Assembly: GCF_003992615.1 (NCBI RefSeq)
Contig: NZ_RZMY01000006.1
Span: 1-64,000 of the forward strand
Direction of reading: 5' to 3'
DNA from: Flagellimonas beolgyonensis
Lineage (GTDB): Bacteria; Bacteroidota; Bacteroidia; Flavobacteriales; Flavobacteriaceae
Length of the DNA: 64,000 nt
Below are positions 17,026 through 25,412 of this stretch, in pieces (the stretch's first letter is position 1; the number at the start of each line of letters is the position of its first letter). The position numbers and the translations under genes are program-made. The notes beneath the pieces were generated by a model. The model ran no database searches. It saw only the letters and a program-made list of their open reading frames with translations, and had not been told where the DNA came from.

Positions 17026-18009
17026 ATGGATTGCTCCATCATCAAAAAAACGTTCTTTCTATTTATTCTGCTTCCTACCTTGCTCAGTGCACAATATACG
17101 GATGTCATCAATTCGAACAGGCCTGGAAGGGCCGTGAGCGCCTATGCGGTAGGCAAAAATGTGGTTCAGGCCGAAGTGGGGCTTTTGTATGAACAGCAAG
17201 ACAATGCCGATCTAAATTCCGACTCAAATATTTTTGGGACGGATTATGCATTTAGATATGGTTTGCTTTTTGAGCAATTGGAAATCAATGTGGAGGGTTC
17301 CTTCATCAAACAGACCATTACCTATCCCGATTTTGGTATTGAAGGCAAACTGACCAATTTTTCACGCAACCGTGTTGGGTTAAAATATTTGATTTTCGAC
17401 CCGTATAAAGATCCTGAACGCAACAAACCCAACTTGTACAGTTGGAGGGCCAATAATGTATTCCAATGGAAAAACTTGATTCCGGCGGTTTCTTTGTATG
17501 CTGGGGCCAATTTTCTTTTTGGGGACAATCCTTTTTATCCTGGTGACCCCAATCTGTCGTACCGCGGGGCCATTGCAACCCAAAGTAGACTCTCACCCCG
17601 ATTTGTGTTGATCTCGAACGTGGCCTATGACCGAATTGGTACAGATTTTCCTGAGTGGCGTTATGCTCTTTCCCTGTCGCATACTTTTCGGGATCCCAGA
17701 TGGAGCGTATTTTTTGAAGGCCAAGGCATTTCCGGTAATCGGTATTCCGATATCATCCTGAGAACTGGGGTGGCGCGCTTGATCAACCCAAATTTTCAGG
17801 CCGATATCCATATGGGATCGGGCTTTAAAAGTTCGCCCTCACGTGTGTTCGTGGTGCTGGGCTTTTCCTATCGTTTGGATTTTCATAAAGACGAGCTAAA
17901 ACCTATTGATGAACAACGCTCTGGCCTTAATGGTAAAATTGGAAGAAATTCCAATAAGAAAAAATCAAAAAAGAAGCGCAAAAAAAATAGAAACAACATA
18001 GATTTTTAA
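17026..18009 (+). CDS. Putative outer-membrane beta-barrel transporter (MetA-pathway-like)
   Basis: A 327-residue protein with a signal peptide (residues ~8-22, FFLFILLPTLLSAQ) and then NSNRPGRAVSAYAVGKNVVQAEVG, the start seen in the Phenol_MetA_deg-like barrel family usually annotated simply as transporter. Alternating strands fill the rest. The C-terminus ends in a highly basic tail (GRNSNKKKSKKKRKKNRNN, about residues 304-324), unusual for an outer-membrane barrel and presumably periplasmic. The substrate is unknown. It is divergent from the DUF4834 gene with 86 bases between them. Confidence 0.72.
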   Translation: MDCSIIKKTFFLFILLPTLLSAQYTDVINSNRPGRAVSAYAVGKNVVQAEVGLLYEQQDNADLNSDSNIFGTDYAFRYGLLFEQLEINVEGSFIKQTITYPDFGIEGKLTNFSRNRVGLKYLIFDPYKDPERNKPNLYSWRANNVFQWKNLIPAVSLYAGANFLFGDNPFYPGDPNLSYRGAIATQSRLSPRFVLISNVAYDRIGTDFPEWRYALSLSHTFRDPRWSVFFEGQGISGNRYSDIILRTGVARLINPNFQADIHMGSGFKSSPSRVFVVLGFSYRLDFHKDELKPIDEQRSGLNGKIGRNSNKKKSKKKRKKNRNNIDF

Positions 18010-18074
18010 GTTTTTGCCGCTACACTTTTCTGCCATGGGTAATATTCCTATTATTGGGGAATCAATTCGAATTT

Positions 18075-19193
18075 ATGGTTACCGTAAAGCAGGTGCAATC
18101 CAAATCGGACTTAAAGGATTTTGTAAAATTCCCTTTCTCGTTATATAAAGGATCTCCTTATTGGGTACCCCCCATCATCAAGGATGAAATGGAATCCTTT
18201 GATAAAAGCAAAAACCCAGTTTTTGAAAATGCCGAAGCTGAATTTTTCTTGGCCTACAAGGACAATAAAATTGTAGGTAGAATAGCTGCCATCATCAATT
18301 GGCTAGAGGTCAATGACCAGGGCTTAAAAAAAATGCGTTTTGGATGGTTCGATTTTGTGGACGATTTGGAAGTCTCCAAAGCCCTGTTGGACAAAGTATG
18401 GGAAATAGGTGTTGCCAACCAATTGAATTATATGGAAGGGCCTGTTGGATTTTCCAATTTGGACAAAGTTGGGGTGCTTATTGAAGGCTTTGACCATATC
18501 GGGACCATGATCACATGGTACAACCATCCGTACTACCAAAAGCATTACGAGCACCACGGTCTGGTAAAGGAAAAGGAATACCTGGAAAATAAGTTCCCTG
18601 CAGCGAATGCCGACCCCAAATTGTTTGAAAAAGCAAACGAGCTCATCAAAAAGCGTTATGGACTTCGTGAAATGAACTTTGAAAAGAGTGCCGACATTAT
18701 GCCTTGGGTGGATAAAATGTTCGACCTGTTCAACGAATCCTATGCACGTCTTTCTTCGTTTGTACGCATTACTGATATTCAAAAGGAATATTTCAAGAAA
18801 AAGTACATCTCGTTTATCAACCCCGAGTTCATCAAGTTTGTGGTGGATGAAGAGGATAACCTGGTGGCCTTCGCGATCGTGATGCCTTCGTTTTCGGAAG
18901 CCTTGCAAAAGGCCAACGGAAAATTGTTCCCCTTTGGCGTTTTTCATTTATTGAATGCAAAAAAGAACAGCAAGGATGTGATCTTTTATTTGATTGGTAT
19001 CCATCCAAAATACCAGAACAAAGGGGTCACCGCCATCATTTTCAATGAGTACCACTATACCTTCAAGAAACGGGGGGTGGTCAACTGCATCCGAACTCCC
19101 GAATTGGAAGAAAATATGGCCATTCGTCAAATGTGGAAACACTTCGACCCGGTCACACACAAAAGAAGGCGTACTTATAAAAAAGAACTATAG
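18075..19193 (+). CDS. GNAT-like acyltransferase family protein
   Basis: About 372 residues from ATG 18075 (MVTVKQVQSKSDLKDF); a TTG seven codons earlier is in frame but less likely. The N-terminal part (FPFSLYKGSPYWVPP, FFLAYKDNKIVGRIAAIIN) and the C-terminal segment IGIHPKYQNKGVTAIIFNEY resemble the acetyl-CoA-binding motif A of GNAT enzymes (Q-x-K-G-x). It may be a duplicated GNAT fold, as in related ~375-residue proteins common in Bacteroidota. The substrate is unknown. No operon partner is evident; it is 65 bases from the gene before it. Confidence 0.7.
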   Translation: MVTVKQVQSKSDLKDFVKFPFSLYKGSPYWVPPIIKDEMESFDKSKNPVFENAEAEFFLAYKDNKIVGRIAAIINWLEVNDQGLKKMRFGWFDFVDDLEVSKALLDKVWEIGVANQLNYMEGPVGFSNLDKVGVLIEGFDHIGTMITWYNHPYYQKHYEHHGLVKEKEYLENKFPAANADPKLFEKANELIKKRYGLREMNFEKSADIMPWVDKMFDLFNESYARLSSFVRITDIQKEYFKKKYISFINPEFIKFVVDEEDNLVAFAIVMPSFSEALQKANGKLFPFGVFHLLNAKKNSKDVIFYLIGIHPKYQNKGVTAIIFNEYHYTFKKRGVVNCIRTPELEENMAIRQMWKHFDPVTHKRRRTYKKEL

Positions 19194-19370
19194 GTTTAAA
19201 TTAAATCGGAAGTAACTTTAAAATTCCGGTTAAGGATGTACCTTTCAGCATGGTAGCGTAGGGCAAATGACCCTATAACTCCTGCAGTGGATTGATTGGA
19301 CACAATTGCGTATGTTTCGGAATACTAATTTGTGCTCCACATGTTTTCTGCCAACCAAATAGCAACAGCA

Positions 19371-19393
19371 TTGAATCGAAATTATCGATTCAA
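19371..19393. promoter_or_regulatory. Palindromic operator-like site
   Basis: TTGAATCG and CGATTCAA are perfect 8-base arms separated by 7 bases, ending 23 bases before the ATG at 19417. Size and position suit a dimeric repressor or activator. The rest of the 223-base gap (19194-19416) shows nothing else that I can support. Confidence 0.45.
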
Positions 19394-19416
19394 ATTAATA
19401 CTAACTCGTTTAGCAT

Positions 19417-19797
19417 ATGGAATTTTTTCGGATAGTCAAGATACACACGGACGAACATACCATTCAAGAAAAACTGACCCTGGACAATCTGGAATCGATG
19501 AGCAATGAAATTTTTATAATTGGTGACCAATCCAGCTCAAAGGCCAATATCGGTGGGCTTTGGGGAGAGTTTACATTGACCAGAAGTGAAATTCGTGGAG
19601 GAGTTCGTTTTGCCTTGATGGAGTGTCCCAACGCTTTGGCTTGGACCGTCACGACCGGTTTTGATCCAGCGCCGGACAGTATCGTTATTCATTTAACCAT
19701 CAATCGGCAACAGAAGGATGCTAGCTTTTTGGTCGAGGTCCAGGAGTTTTTGGATGACCATGGTTCGTGTCTTCTGGAATTTTTCGGGACCGCATAG
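19417..19797 (+). CDS. Hypothetical protein, 126 residues
   Basis: Not recognised. A compact, acidic, soluble protein without signal peptide or membrane segment. It alternates strands and turns (EFTLTRSEIRGGVRFALMEC, ALAWTVTTGFDPAPDSIVIHLTINR), suggesting a small alpha/beta or beta-sandwich fold. Single gene with an inverted repeat just upstream, so probably separately regulated. Codon use looks like its neighbours. Confidence 0.6.
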   Translation: MEFFRIVKIHTDEHTIQEKLTLDNLESMSNEIFIIGDQSSSKANIGGLWGEFTLTRSEIRGGVRFALMECPNALAWTVTTGFDPAPDSIVIHLTINRQQKDASFLVEVQEFLDDHGSCLLEFFGTA

Positions 19798-19863
19798 CAA
19801 TTGGCTAAGTATTTGAATCCTTTTGGTATATTGTAACTAGTTAAAGCCTAGAAAAAAATTGCC

Positions 19864-20277
19864 ATGAACAAAATACTCTTGACAATAATCGGTCTTTTCA
19901 TATTTTCTTTCCATAATACGCTTGACAAAAGTCAGCTCTATGGCAAATGGAAAGGAGAAGATCGGGGTGATATTGGCTATATCAATTTTGATACGGATGG
20001 ATATGCCCATTTTGAGATTGGTGGCCAAATTTTTGGCGGCAAAGAATTTGAATACGATGGCAAAAAGGGTACTATGACCTATGAAGTGCATGAAAATACC
20101 ATGCCGCTGCAAGTTGACTTGATTTTAACGTTGTTGGACACTGGTGAAGTAAATACATTGTTCTGCATAGCAGAATTTCTGGATGAGAATACCATGAAAT
20201 TCGCCATCAACTTTGAAAACCAAAGACCCACAGCTTTTACCGAGGAAAACTCCCTACTATTTACTAAACAGGATTAA
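19864..20277 (+). CDS. Hypothetical secreted lipocalin-like protein
   Basis: A 137-residue protein whose first ~18 residues are hydrophobic (ILLTIIGLFIFSFHNT), a likely signal or membrane anchor. It is followed by LYGKWKGED and a run of short strands with glycine turns, ending NSLLFTKQD. The G-x-W near the start of the mature part and the antiparallel strand pattern resemble lipocalin-like domains of Bacteroidota, but similarity is weak. No function is assigned. It ends 8 bases before the convergent alpha-oxoamine synthase gene. Confidence 0.55.
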   Translation: MNKILLTIIGLFIFSFHNTLDKSQLYGKWKGEDRGDIGYINFDTDGYAHFEIGGQIFGGKEFEYDGKKGTMTYEVHENTMPLQVDLILTLLDTGEVNTLFCIAEFLDENTMKFAINFENQRPTAFTEENSLLFTKQD

Positions 20278-20284
20278 CCGGCTG

Positions 20285-21544
20285 TTACTCCCCCATTGCC
20301 GCTGCCACTGCTGCAGAAAGACGCTTGTAAGTACCATTTTGCAAACGCTCCCTGATGGATGAGAATGCATCCAATGTTTCCTCAATGTCTTTCATGGTGT
20401 GCGTTGCAGTCGGAATCAAGCGCAACAAGATCAAACCTTTTGGGATTACCGGATATACCACAATGGAACAGAAAATACCATGGTTTTCGCGAAGGTCTTT
20501 CACCAAGGCCATGGCCTCTGGAATACTTCCGTTCAAGTAAACAGGAGTTACACAACTGGTGGTGGTTCCAATATCAAAACCACGATCTTTCAATCCGTTC
20601 TGCAGTGCGTTCACGTTCTCCCAAAGTTTGGCTTTCAACTCTGGTTTGGAACGCAACATGTCCAAACGTTTTAGGGCACCTTTCACATACACCATCGGCA
20701 AAGATTTTGCGAACATCTGCGACCTTAGGTTGTATTTTAGGTATTCAATGATTTCTTTATCCGCAGCGACAAAGGCGCCAATACCAGCCATGGATTTGGC
20801 AAAAGTGGCCAAATACACGTCAATATCATCCTGAATGCCTTGCTCCTCGCCAGCTCCTGCACCGGTTTTACCCAAGGTACCGAATCCGTGGGCATCGTCC
20901 ACCAACAAACGGAACTTAAATTTCTTTTTAAGGGCGGCAATCTCTTTTAAAATACCTTGCTCACCACGCATACCAAAAACCCCTTCGGAAATTACCAAGA
21001 TACCACCACCGGTTTCATTGGCCATTTTAGTGGCTCGCTCCAAGTTTTTTTCCAAACTTTCAGGATCGTTGTGCTTAAAGGTAAAACGTTTACCCATGTG
21101 CAACCGTACCCCATCAATAATACAGGCGTGACAGTCCACATCGTAAACAATAATATCATCCTTGGAAACCAATGCGTCGATAACCGACATAAAGCCTTGG
21201 TAACCGAAGTTCAATAGATAGGAGGCTTCCTTGTGTACAAATTCGGCCAACTCTTTTTCTAATTGTTCGTGAAAATCGGTATGGCCGCTCATCATACGGG
21301 CACCCATCGGATATGCAGCACCGTGCTCCATGGCAGCTTCCCCATCCACTTTCTTGATTTCAGGTAGGTTCGCAAGACCCAGATAGTCATTGATACTCCA
21401 CGTTATCACTTCCTTCCCCTGGAATTTCATTCTGTTGGAAATGGGTCCTTCCAACTTGGGAAAAACAAAATATCCTTCGGCCTGTGAGGCCCATTTTCCC
21501 AATGGTCCCTTGTTCTCAATGATTCTATCAAATAAATCTCTCAT
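20285..21544 (-). CDS. PLP-dependent alpha-oxoamine synthase (SPT/KBL/AONS family); candidate cysteate acyltransferase
   Basis: A 419-residue fold-type I PLP enzyme that condenses an amino acid with an acyl thioester and releases CO2. Visible features are the substrate region INDYLGLANL, the GARMMSG loop, HACIIDG, the PLP Asp/His in VDDAHGFGTLG and the Schiff-base Lys in TFAKSMAGIGAF (around residue 244). A C-terminal extension after residue ~400 ends AAVAAAMGE. Family members include serine palmitoyltransferase, 2-amino-3-ketobutyrate ligase, 8-amino-7-oxononanoate synthase and the sulfonolipid enzyme SulA. A cysteine-synthase-like gene just upstream makes a cysteate-using, capnine-forming role attractive, but this is inference. 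It has its own -7 motif at 21569-21576. Confidence 0.82.
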   Translation of the reverse strand: MRDLFDRIIENKGPLGKWASQAEGYFVFPKLEGPISNRMKFQGKEVITWSINDYLGLANLPEIKKVDGEAAMEHGAAYPMGARMMSGHTDFHEQLEKELAEFVHKEASYLLNFGYQGFMSVIDALVSKDDIIVYDVDCHACIIDGVRLHMGKRFTFKHNDPESLEKNLERATKMANETGGGILVISEGVFGMRGEQGILKEIAALKKKFKFRLLVDDAHGFGTLGKTGAGAGEEQGIQDDIDVYLATFAKSMAGIGAFVAADKEIIEYLKYNLRSQMFAKSLPMVYVKGALKRLDMLRSKPELKAKLWENVNALQNGLKDRGFDIGTTTSCVTPVYLNGSIPEAMALVKDLRENHGIFCSIVVYPVIPKGLILLRLIPTATHTMKDIEETLDAFSSIRERLQNGTYKRLSAAVAAAMGE

Positions 21545-21568
21545 CTACCTTGTAATTTGATTCATCTG

Positions 21569-21576
21569 CAAAAGTA
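21569..21576 (-). promoter_or_regulatory. -7 element of the oxoamine synthase gene
   Basis: TACTTTTG on the minus strand, 25 bases before the ATG at 21544 and downstream of the terminator of the preceding gene. This indicates independent transcription. Confidence 0.5.
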
Positions 21577-21613
21577 TATATTTTTATGTTCCTCGCATAA
21601 CGATTTTTCGACA

Positions 21614-21644
21614 TAAAAAAACGGCAATGTTTTTCATTGCCGTT
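21614..21644 (-). terminator. Rho-independent terminator after cysteine-synthase-like gene
   Basis: AACGGCAATG and CATTGCCGTT are perfect arms with a short loop. On the minus strand a run of seven Ts follows. It separates the two PLP-enzyme genes into distinct transcripts. Confidence 0.85.
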
Positions 21645-21669
21645 CTGTCTGGTCATCGTGAGGAATTCA

Positions 21670-22710
21670 CTACTTGATGTATTCGATTTTTTCTGGTACT
21701 TCCGCGTTTTGGATGTCGAAAAACCCCTGGTTTTCCATCCACTCGTTGCTGTATACTTTGCTCATGTACCTTGATCCATGATCGGGGAATACCACTACGA
21801 CATTGCTATCCGAAGTAAATTCACCTTCGGTATCCAATTGGAAGAGGGCCTGAAGGGCCGCACCACTGGTATAACCGGCAAAAATACCTTCGGTCTGGGC
21901 CAATTTACGGGCCATATGGGCGCTTTCACCATCGGTTACCTTAACGTAGCGATCTATACTGTTGAAATCGGTGGCCGTTGGAATCAAATTTTTACCAAGA
22001 CCTTCAATTCGGTAGGGATATACTTCGTTATGGTCGAATTCTCCGGTTTCGTGGTATTTTTTCAATACGGAACCATAGGCATCCACACCCAAAACCTTGA
22101 TGTCTGGATTTTGCTCCTTTAAATAACGAGCAATACCGGAAATGGTACCACCTGTACCGCTACAAGCCACCAAATGTGTGATAAGTCCATTGGTCTGTTC
22201 CCATATTTCAGGTCCGGTGGAGCTGTAATGGGCATCAATGTTTAATTCGTTGAAATATTGGTTGATGTAGATAGAGTTGGCGGTTTCACTGTGCAAACGC
22301 TTGGCCACTTCGTAATAGGAACGTGGATCATCGGCGCTTACGTGTGCCGGGCATACATAAACCTTGGCACCCATGGAACGCAACATGTCAATTTTGTCCG
22401 GTGATGATTTTGAACTTACAGCCAAGATGCATTTGTAACCTTTTACAATGCTTACCATGGCCAAACTAAATCCTGTGTTTCCTGAAGTAGTCTCAATAAT
22501 GGTACTACCTGGTTTCAAGATGCCTTTACGCTCGGCTTCCTCAATAATATGAACTGCAATTCGGTCCTTTGAGGAATGTCCAGGGTTGAAGGCTTCCAAT
22601 TTCGCGTAGAAGTTTCCGGTAAGTGGGGCTGTAATGGTGTTAAGCTTAACTAAGGGGGTACTTCCAATTAGGTCTAGGATACTGCTGTGCGCATTTATCT
22701 GTTTCTTCAT
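21670..22710 (-). CDS. PLP-dependent cysteine synthase family enzyme; candidate cysteate synthase
   Basis: A 346-residue fold-type II PLP enzyme. The N-terminus has [11 protein letters not shown], the lysine forming the Schiff base lies in [11 protein letters not shown] (about residue 48), the amino-acid loop is [11 protein letters not shown], and the phosphate-binding loop is [15 protein letters not shown]. Classical O-acetylserine sulfhydrylases have the same elements but usually N-P-x-x-S-x-K-x-R; here N-P-G-H-S-S-K-D-R. The reaction is beta-replacement on serine derivatives, giving cysteine or, with sulfite, cysteate. Position next to an alpha-oxoamine synthase favours the sulfonolipid route. 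Promoter-like TATTTTTG lies at 22763-22770, 53 bases upstream. Confidence 0.82.
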   Translation of the reverse strand: MKKQINAHSSILDLIGSTPLVKLNTITAPLTGNFYAKLEAFNPGHSSKDRIAVHIIEEAERKGILKPGSTIIETTSGNTGFSLAMVSIVKGYKCILAVSSKSSPDKIDMLRSMGAKVYVCPAHVSADDPRSYYEVAKRLHSETANSIYINQYFNELNIDAHYSSTGPEIWEQTNGLITHLVACSGTGGTISGIARYLKEQNPDIKVLGVDAYGSVLKKYHETGEFDHNEVYPYRIEGLGKNLIPTATDFNSIDRYVKVTDGESAHMARKLAQTEGIFAGYTSGAALQALFQLDTEGEFTSDSNVVVVFPDHGSRYMSKVYSNEWMENQGFFDIQNAEVPEKIEYIK

Positions 22711-22762
22711 AACTGGTATTAGGTAAGGAACAAAATCCTAGTAATTAGGAAATTATTCCTTG

Positions 22763-22770
22763 CAAAAATA
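22763..22770 (-). promoter_or_regulatory. -7 element of the cysteine-synthase-like gene
   Basis: TATTTTTG on the minus strand, an exact TAnnTTTG match 53 bases before the ATG. Confidence 0.4.
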
Positions 22771-22781
22771 ACATTTTATTT

Positions 22782-24920
22782 TTAATGGGCTCTGCCTTCG
22801 AGGTCTAAAATAAACGCATATTCCTTTGCCGTCTCCTTCAAAGCCTCAAAACGCCCAGAGGCACCACCATGTCCGGCATCCATATTGGTATCCAAAAACA
22901 ATAGGTGATCATCGGTTTTGTACTCCCGTAATTTAGCCACCCACTTGGCCGGCTCCCAGTACTGAACCTGGGAATCGTGCAAACCGGTGGAGACATACAG
23001 GTTCGGATAGGTCTTGGCCTCCACATTGTCGTAGGGCGAATACGATTTGATATAATCGTAGTATTCCTTATTGTTAGGATTTCCCCACTCGTCATACTCT
23101 CCCGTGGTCAGCGGAATGGTGTCGTCCAGCATAGTGGTAATGACATCCACAAAGGGCACCCCCGCAATCACACCGTTATATAATTCCGGAGCCATATTGA
23201 TCACGGCACCCATCAATAAACCACCAGCGGAACCGCCCATGGCATACAGATGTTCCGGACTCGTGTATTTTTGATCGATCAAAAATTGGGAGCAATCAAT
23301 AAAATCTGTGAAGGTGTTTTTTTTGTGCAACAATTTGCCATCGTCGTACCAAGGCCTGCCCAAATATTCGCCACCACGCACATGCGCAATGGCGTAGATA
23401 AAGCCGCGATCCAACAAACTAAGGCGTACCGAGGAAAAATAGGGGTCGATAGTGGCCCCATACGAACCATAACCGTACTGTAACAATGGACTTGTGCCAT
23501 CCAAAGGCGTATCTTTCCGGTATACCAGGGAAATTGGTACCTTTTTTCCATCCCGAGCCGTGGCCCACAACCTTTCCGTTTTGTAATTGTCCTTATTGAA
23601 CTTTCCACCCAACACCTCTTGTTCCTTCAACACGGTTTTGGTCTTGGTCTCCATGTTAAAATCAATAATGGCATAGGGAGCGCCCATCTCATTGTAATAA
23701 TACCGTAATTCCTTGGTGTCGAAATCCAAATTGGTGGAGGGTCCGGCCACATAGGTTTCACTGTCGAAGGGCAAATAATAGCTGTCGGAACCATCCCATT
23801 TGGCAATCTTCATCTGATTAAGCCCATTTTCCCTTTCGGTGAGCACATAATAGTCCTTGAAAATCTCGATATCTTCCAACAAAACCGCTTCGCGGTGGGG
23901 AATAAATTCCTTCCAGTTGTCCGAGGTTGTATTTTCCTCGTCCGTTACCATCAATTTAAAATTGGTGGCACCATCTTTATTGGTCAATACATAAAAATGG
24001 CCATCATAATGTGAAATCGAGTATTCCACGCCCTTATCGCGGGCCGAAAACATCTTGAATTTGCCATTTGGGTCATCGGCATTCAAAATTTGATATTCCG
24101 TGGTTAGGGTACTACCCGAACCGATAACAATGAATTTTCTGGATTTGGTTTTATACACAAAGGTGTTGTAGGTATCGTCGGTTTCTTCAAAAATAAGCAC
24201 ATCCTCTTCCGATGGTGTGCCCAACACATGTTTGTAAATTTTGTCGGAACGCAGGGTCACCGGGTCTTTTTTGGTGTAAAACAAGGTTTTATTGTCATTG
24301 GCCCAAACCGAACTGCCGGTAGTATTGTTGATGATGTCTGGGTAAATTTCCCCCGTTTGCAGATTTTTAATCTGTATGTTGTATTGTCTCCTTGAAATAG
24401 TATCCGTTCCAAAAGCGGCCATTGTGTTGTCAGGACTCACTGAAATTCCCCTAAGGTTGAAATACTCATGACCCTCGGCCATTTGGTTGCAATCGAACAA
24501 CAAAGCTTCTTCAGCTTCCAATGTTTCTTTTTTTCGCGTATAAATGGGATATTCCTTGCCTTCTTCATATCTGGTGATGTACCAATATCCGTCCAACTTA
24601 TACGGTACCGACGAATCATCCTCTTTGATCCGGGCCTTCATTTCCTGAAATAACGATTCTTGAAATGCCGCCGTGTGTGCCGTCATTTTCTGATAGTATT
24701 CATTCTCGGCATTCAGGTAATCCAACACTTGTTGGTCTTCCCTGTTATTCATCCAATAATAGTCATCGATACGGACATCGCCGTGTTTTTCCAACTTGGT
24801 AGGATGTTTGGGCGCCACTGGAGGGGTAATGTTCATTGATTCGTCTTTACTGTTTTTGCAAGCGTGTGCAAAAATAAGGCATAAAACCAGAATAGAAATT
24901 TTGGAAATTGTATGGTTCAT
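22782..24920 (-). CDS. Prolyl oligopeptidase family (S9A, oligopeptidase B-like) lipoprotein
   Basis: A 712-residue protein. Residues 1-21 form a lipoprotein signal with a Cys after A-H-A (LCLIFAHAC), so it is lipidated and in the envelope. Residues ~40-430 form the beta-propeller that screens substrates by size, and the C-terminal ~260 residues form the alpha/beta-hydrolase domain. The nucleophile Ser is in AMGGSAGGLLMG (about residue 556), with the acid and His in the C-terminal part (DAGHGGASGR). Family enzymes cleave short peptides after basic or proline residues. Single gene, divergent from ybaB. Confidence 0.92.
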   Translation of the reverse strand: MNHTISKISILVLCLIFAHACKNSKDESMNITPPVAPKHPTKLEKHGDVRIDDYYWMNNREDQQVLDYLNAENEYYQKMTAHTAAFQESLFQEMKARIKEDDSSVPYKLDGYWYITRYEEGKEYPIYTRKKETLEAEEALLFDCNQMAEGHEYFNLRGISVSPDNTMAAFGTDTISRRQYNIQIKNLQTGEIYPDIINNTTGSSVWANDNKTLFYTKKDPVTLRSDKIYKHVLGTPSEEDVLIFEETDDTYNTFVYKTKSRKFIVIGSGSTLTTEYQILNADDPNGKFKMFSARDKGVEYSISHYDGHFYVLTNKDGATNFKLMVTDEENTTSDNWKEFIPHREAVLLEDIEIFKDYYVLTERENGLNQMKIAKWDGSDSYYLPFDSETYVAGPSTNLDFDTKELRYYYNEMGAPYAIIDFNMETKTKTVLKEQEVLGGKFNKDNYKTERLWATARDGKKVPISLVYRKDTPLDGTSPLLQYGYGSYGATIDPYFSSVRLSLLDRGFIYAIAHVRGGEYLGRPWYDDGKLLHKKNTFTDFIDCSQFLIDQKYTSPEHLYAMGGSAGGLLMGAVINMAPELYNGVIAGVPFVDVITTMLDDTIPLTTGEYDEWGNPNNKEYYDYIKSYSPYDNVEAKTYPNLYVSTGLHDSQVQYWEPAKWVAKLREYKTDDHLLFLDTNMDAGHGGASGRFEALKETAKEYAFILDLEGRAH

Positions 24921-24945
24921 CCGTATTGGTTTTTAGCCAATTTAC

Positions 24946-24953
24946 TACTTTTG
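24946..24953 (+). promoter_or_regulatory. -7 element of ybaB
   Basis: TACTTTTG, exact TAnnTTTG, 29 bases before the ATG at 24983. A TTGG at 24926-24929 may serve as -33 element. Confidence 0.5.
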
Positions 24954-24982
24954 AGCCTAGTTAGCTTTTAAAATTTGAGTTT

Positions 24983-25309
24983 ATGTTTGGAGATTTAATG
25001 GGCATGATGGGTAAGTTGAAGGAAACCCAGAAAAAAGTAGAGGCCACCAAAGAACGTTTGAACACGGTTTTGGTGGACGAACAGTCAACAGACGGGTTGT
25101 TGAAGGTGACCTTGACCGCCAACCGTGAAATAAAATCCATTTCCCTTGATGATTCTCTTTTGGAAGATAAGGAGCATCTGGAAGACAACCTCATACTTAC
25201 CCTCAACAAGGCCATTGCCAAGGCAACGCAAGTGAATGAAACCGAACTGGCCGCAGTAGCCAAGGAAGGCATGCCGAACATTCCCGGTTTGGATTCCTTT
25301 ATGAAGTAA
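24983..25309 (+). CDS. ybaB: YbaB/EbfC family nucleoid-associated protein
   Basis: A 108-residue protein, [20 protein letters not shown] at the start, with a long amphipathic N-terminal helix followed by [20 protein letters not shown] and an acidic linker. This is the tweezer-like dimer fold of YbaB/EbfC. The family binds DNA with little sequence preference and shapes the nucleoid. In other bacteria the gene lies beside dnaX and recR; here it does not. Single gene with its own promoter motif. Confidence 0.9.
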   Translation: MFGDLMGMMGKLKETQKKVEATKERLNTVLVDEQSTDGLLKVTLTANREIKSISLDDSLLEDKEHLEDNLILTLNKAIAKATQVNETELAAVAKEGMPNIPGLDSFMK

Positions 25310-25315
25310 AAACAC

Positions 25316-25348
25316 ATTTAAAAGTCGTCTCAAGGGACACTTTTAAAA
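25316..25348 (+). terminator. Hairpin after ybaB
   Basis: TTTAAAAGT and ACTTTTAAA are paired arms extended by GTC/GAC with one bulged C. There is no clean U-tract beyond the stem, so this is only a probable terminator. Confidence 0.4.
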
Positions 25349-25350
25349 TG

Positions 25351-25408
25351 GTCAGGTCAAGCGCAGTCGAGACCTTTTTTACCACTTCTCGACTGCGCTC
25401 GAAGTGAC
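25351..25408. repeat. REP-like inverted repeat
   Basis: GCGCAGTCGAGA (25361-25372) and TCTCGACTGCGC (25387-25398) are perfect 12-base arms. GTCA and TGAC frame the element. It lies between the convergent ybaB and aldolase genes, where such extragenic palindromes collect; closely similar GACTGCGCTC palindromes are familiar from Flavobacteriaceae genomes. Confidence 0.65.
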
Positions 25409-25412
25409 AAAA

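Noticed and set aside
18324..18947. A 207-codon minus-strand frame opposite the GNAT-like gene
   Set aside because: Phe/His/Val-rich antisense shadow of a well-formed gene.
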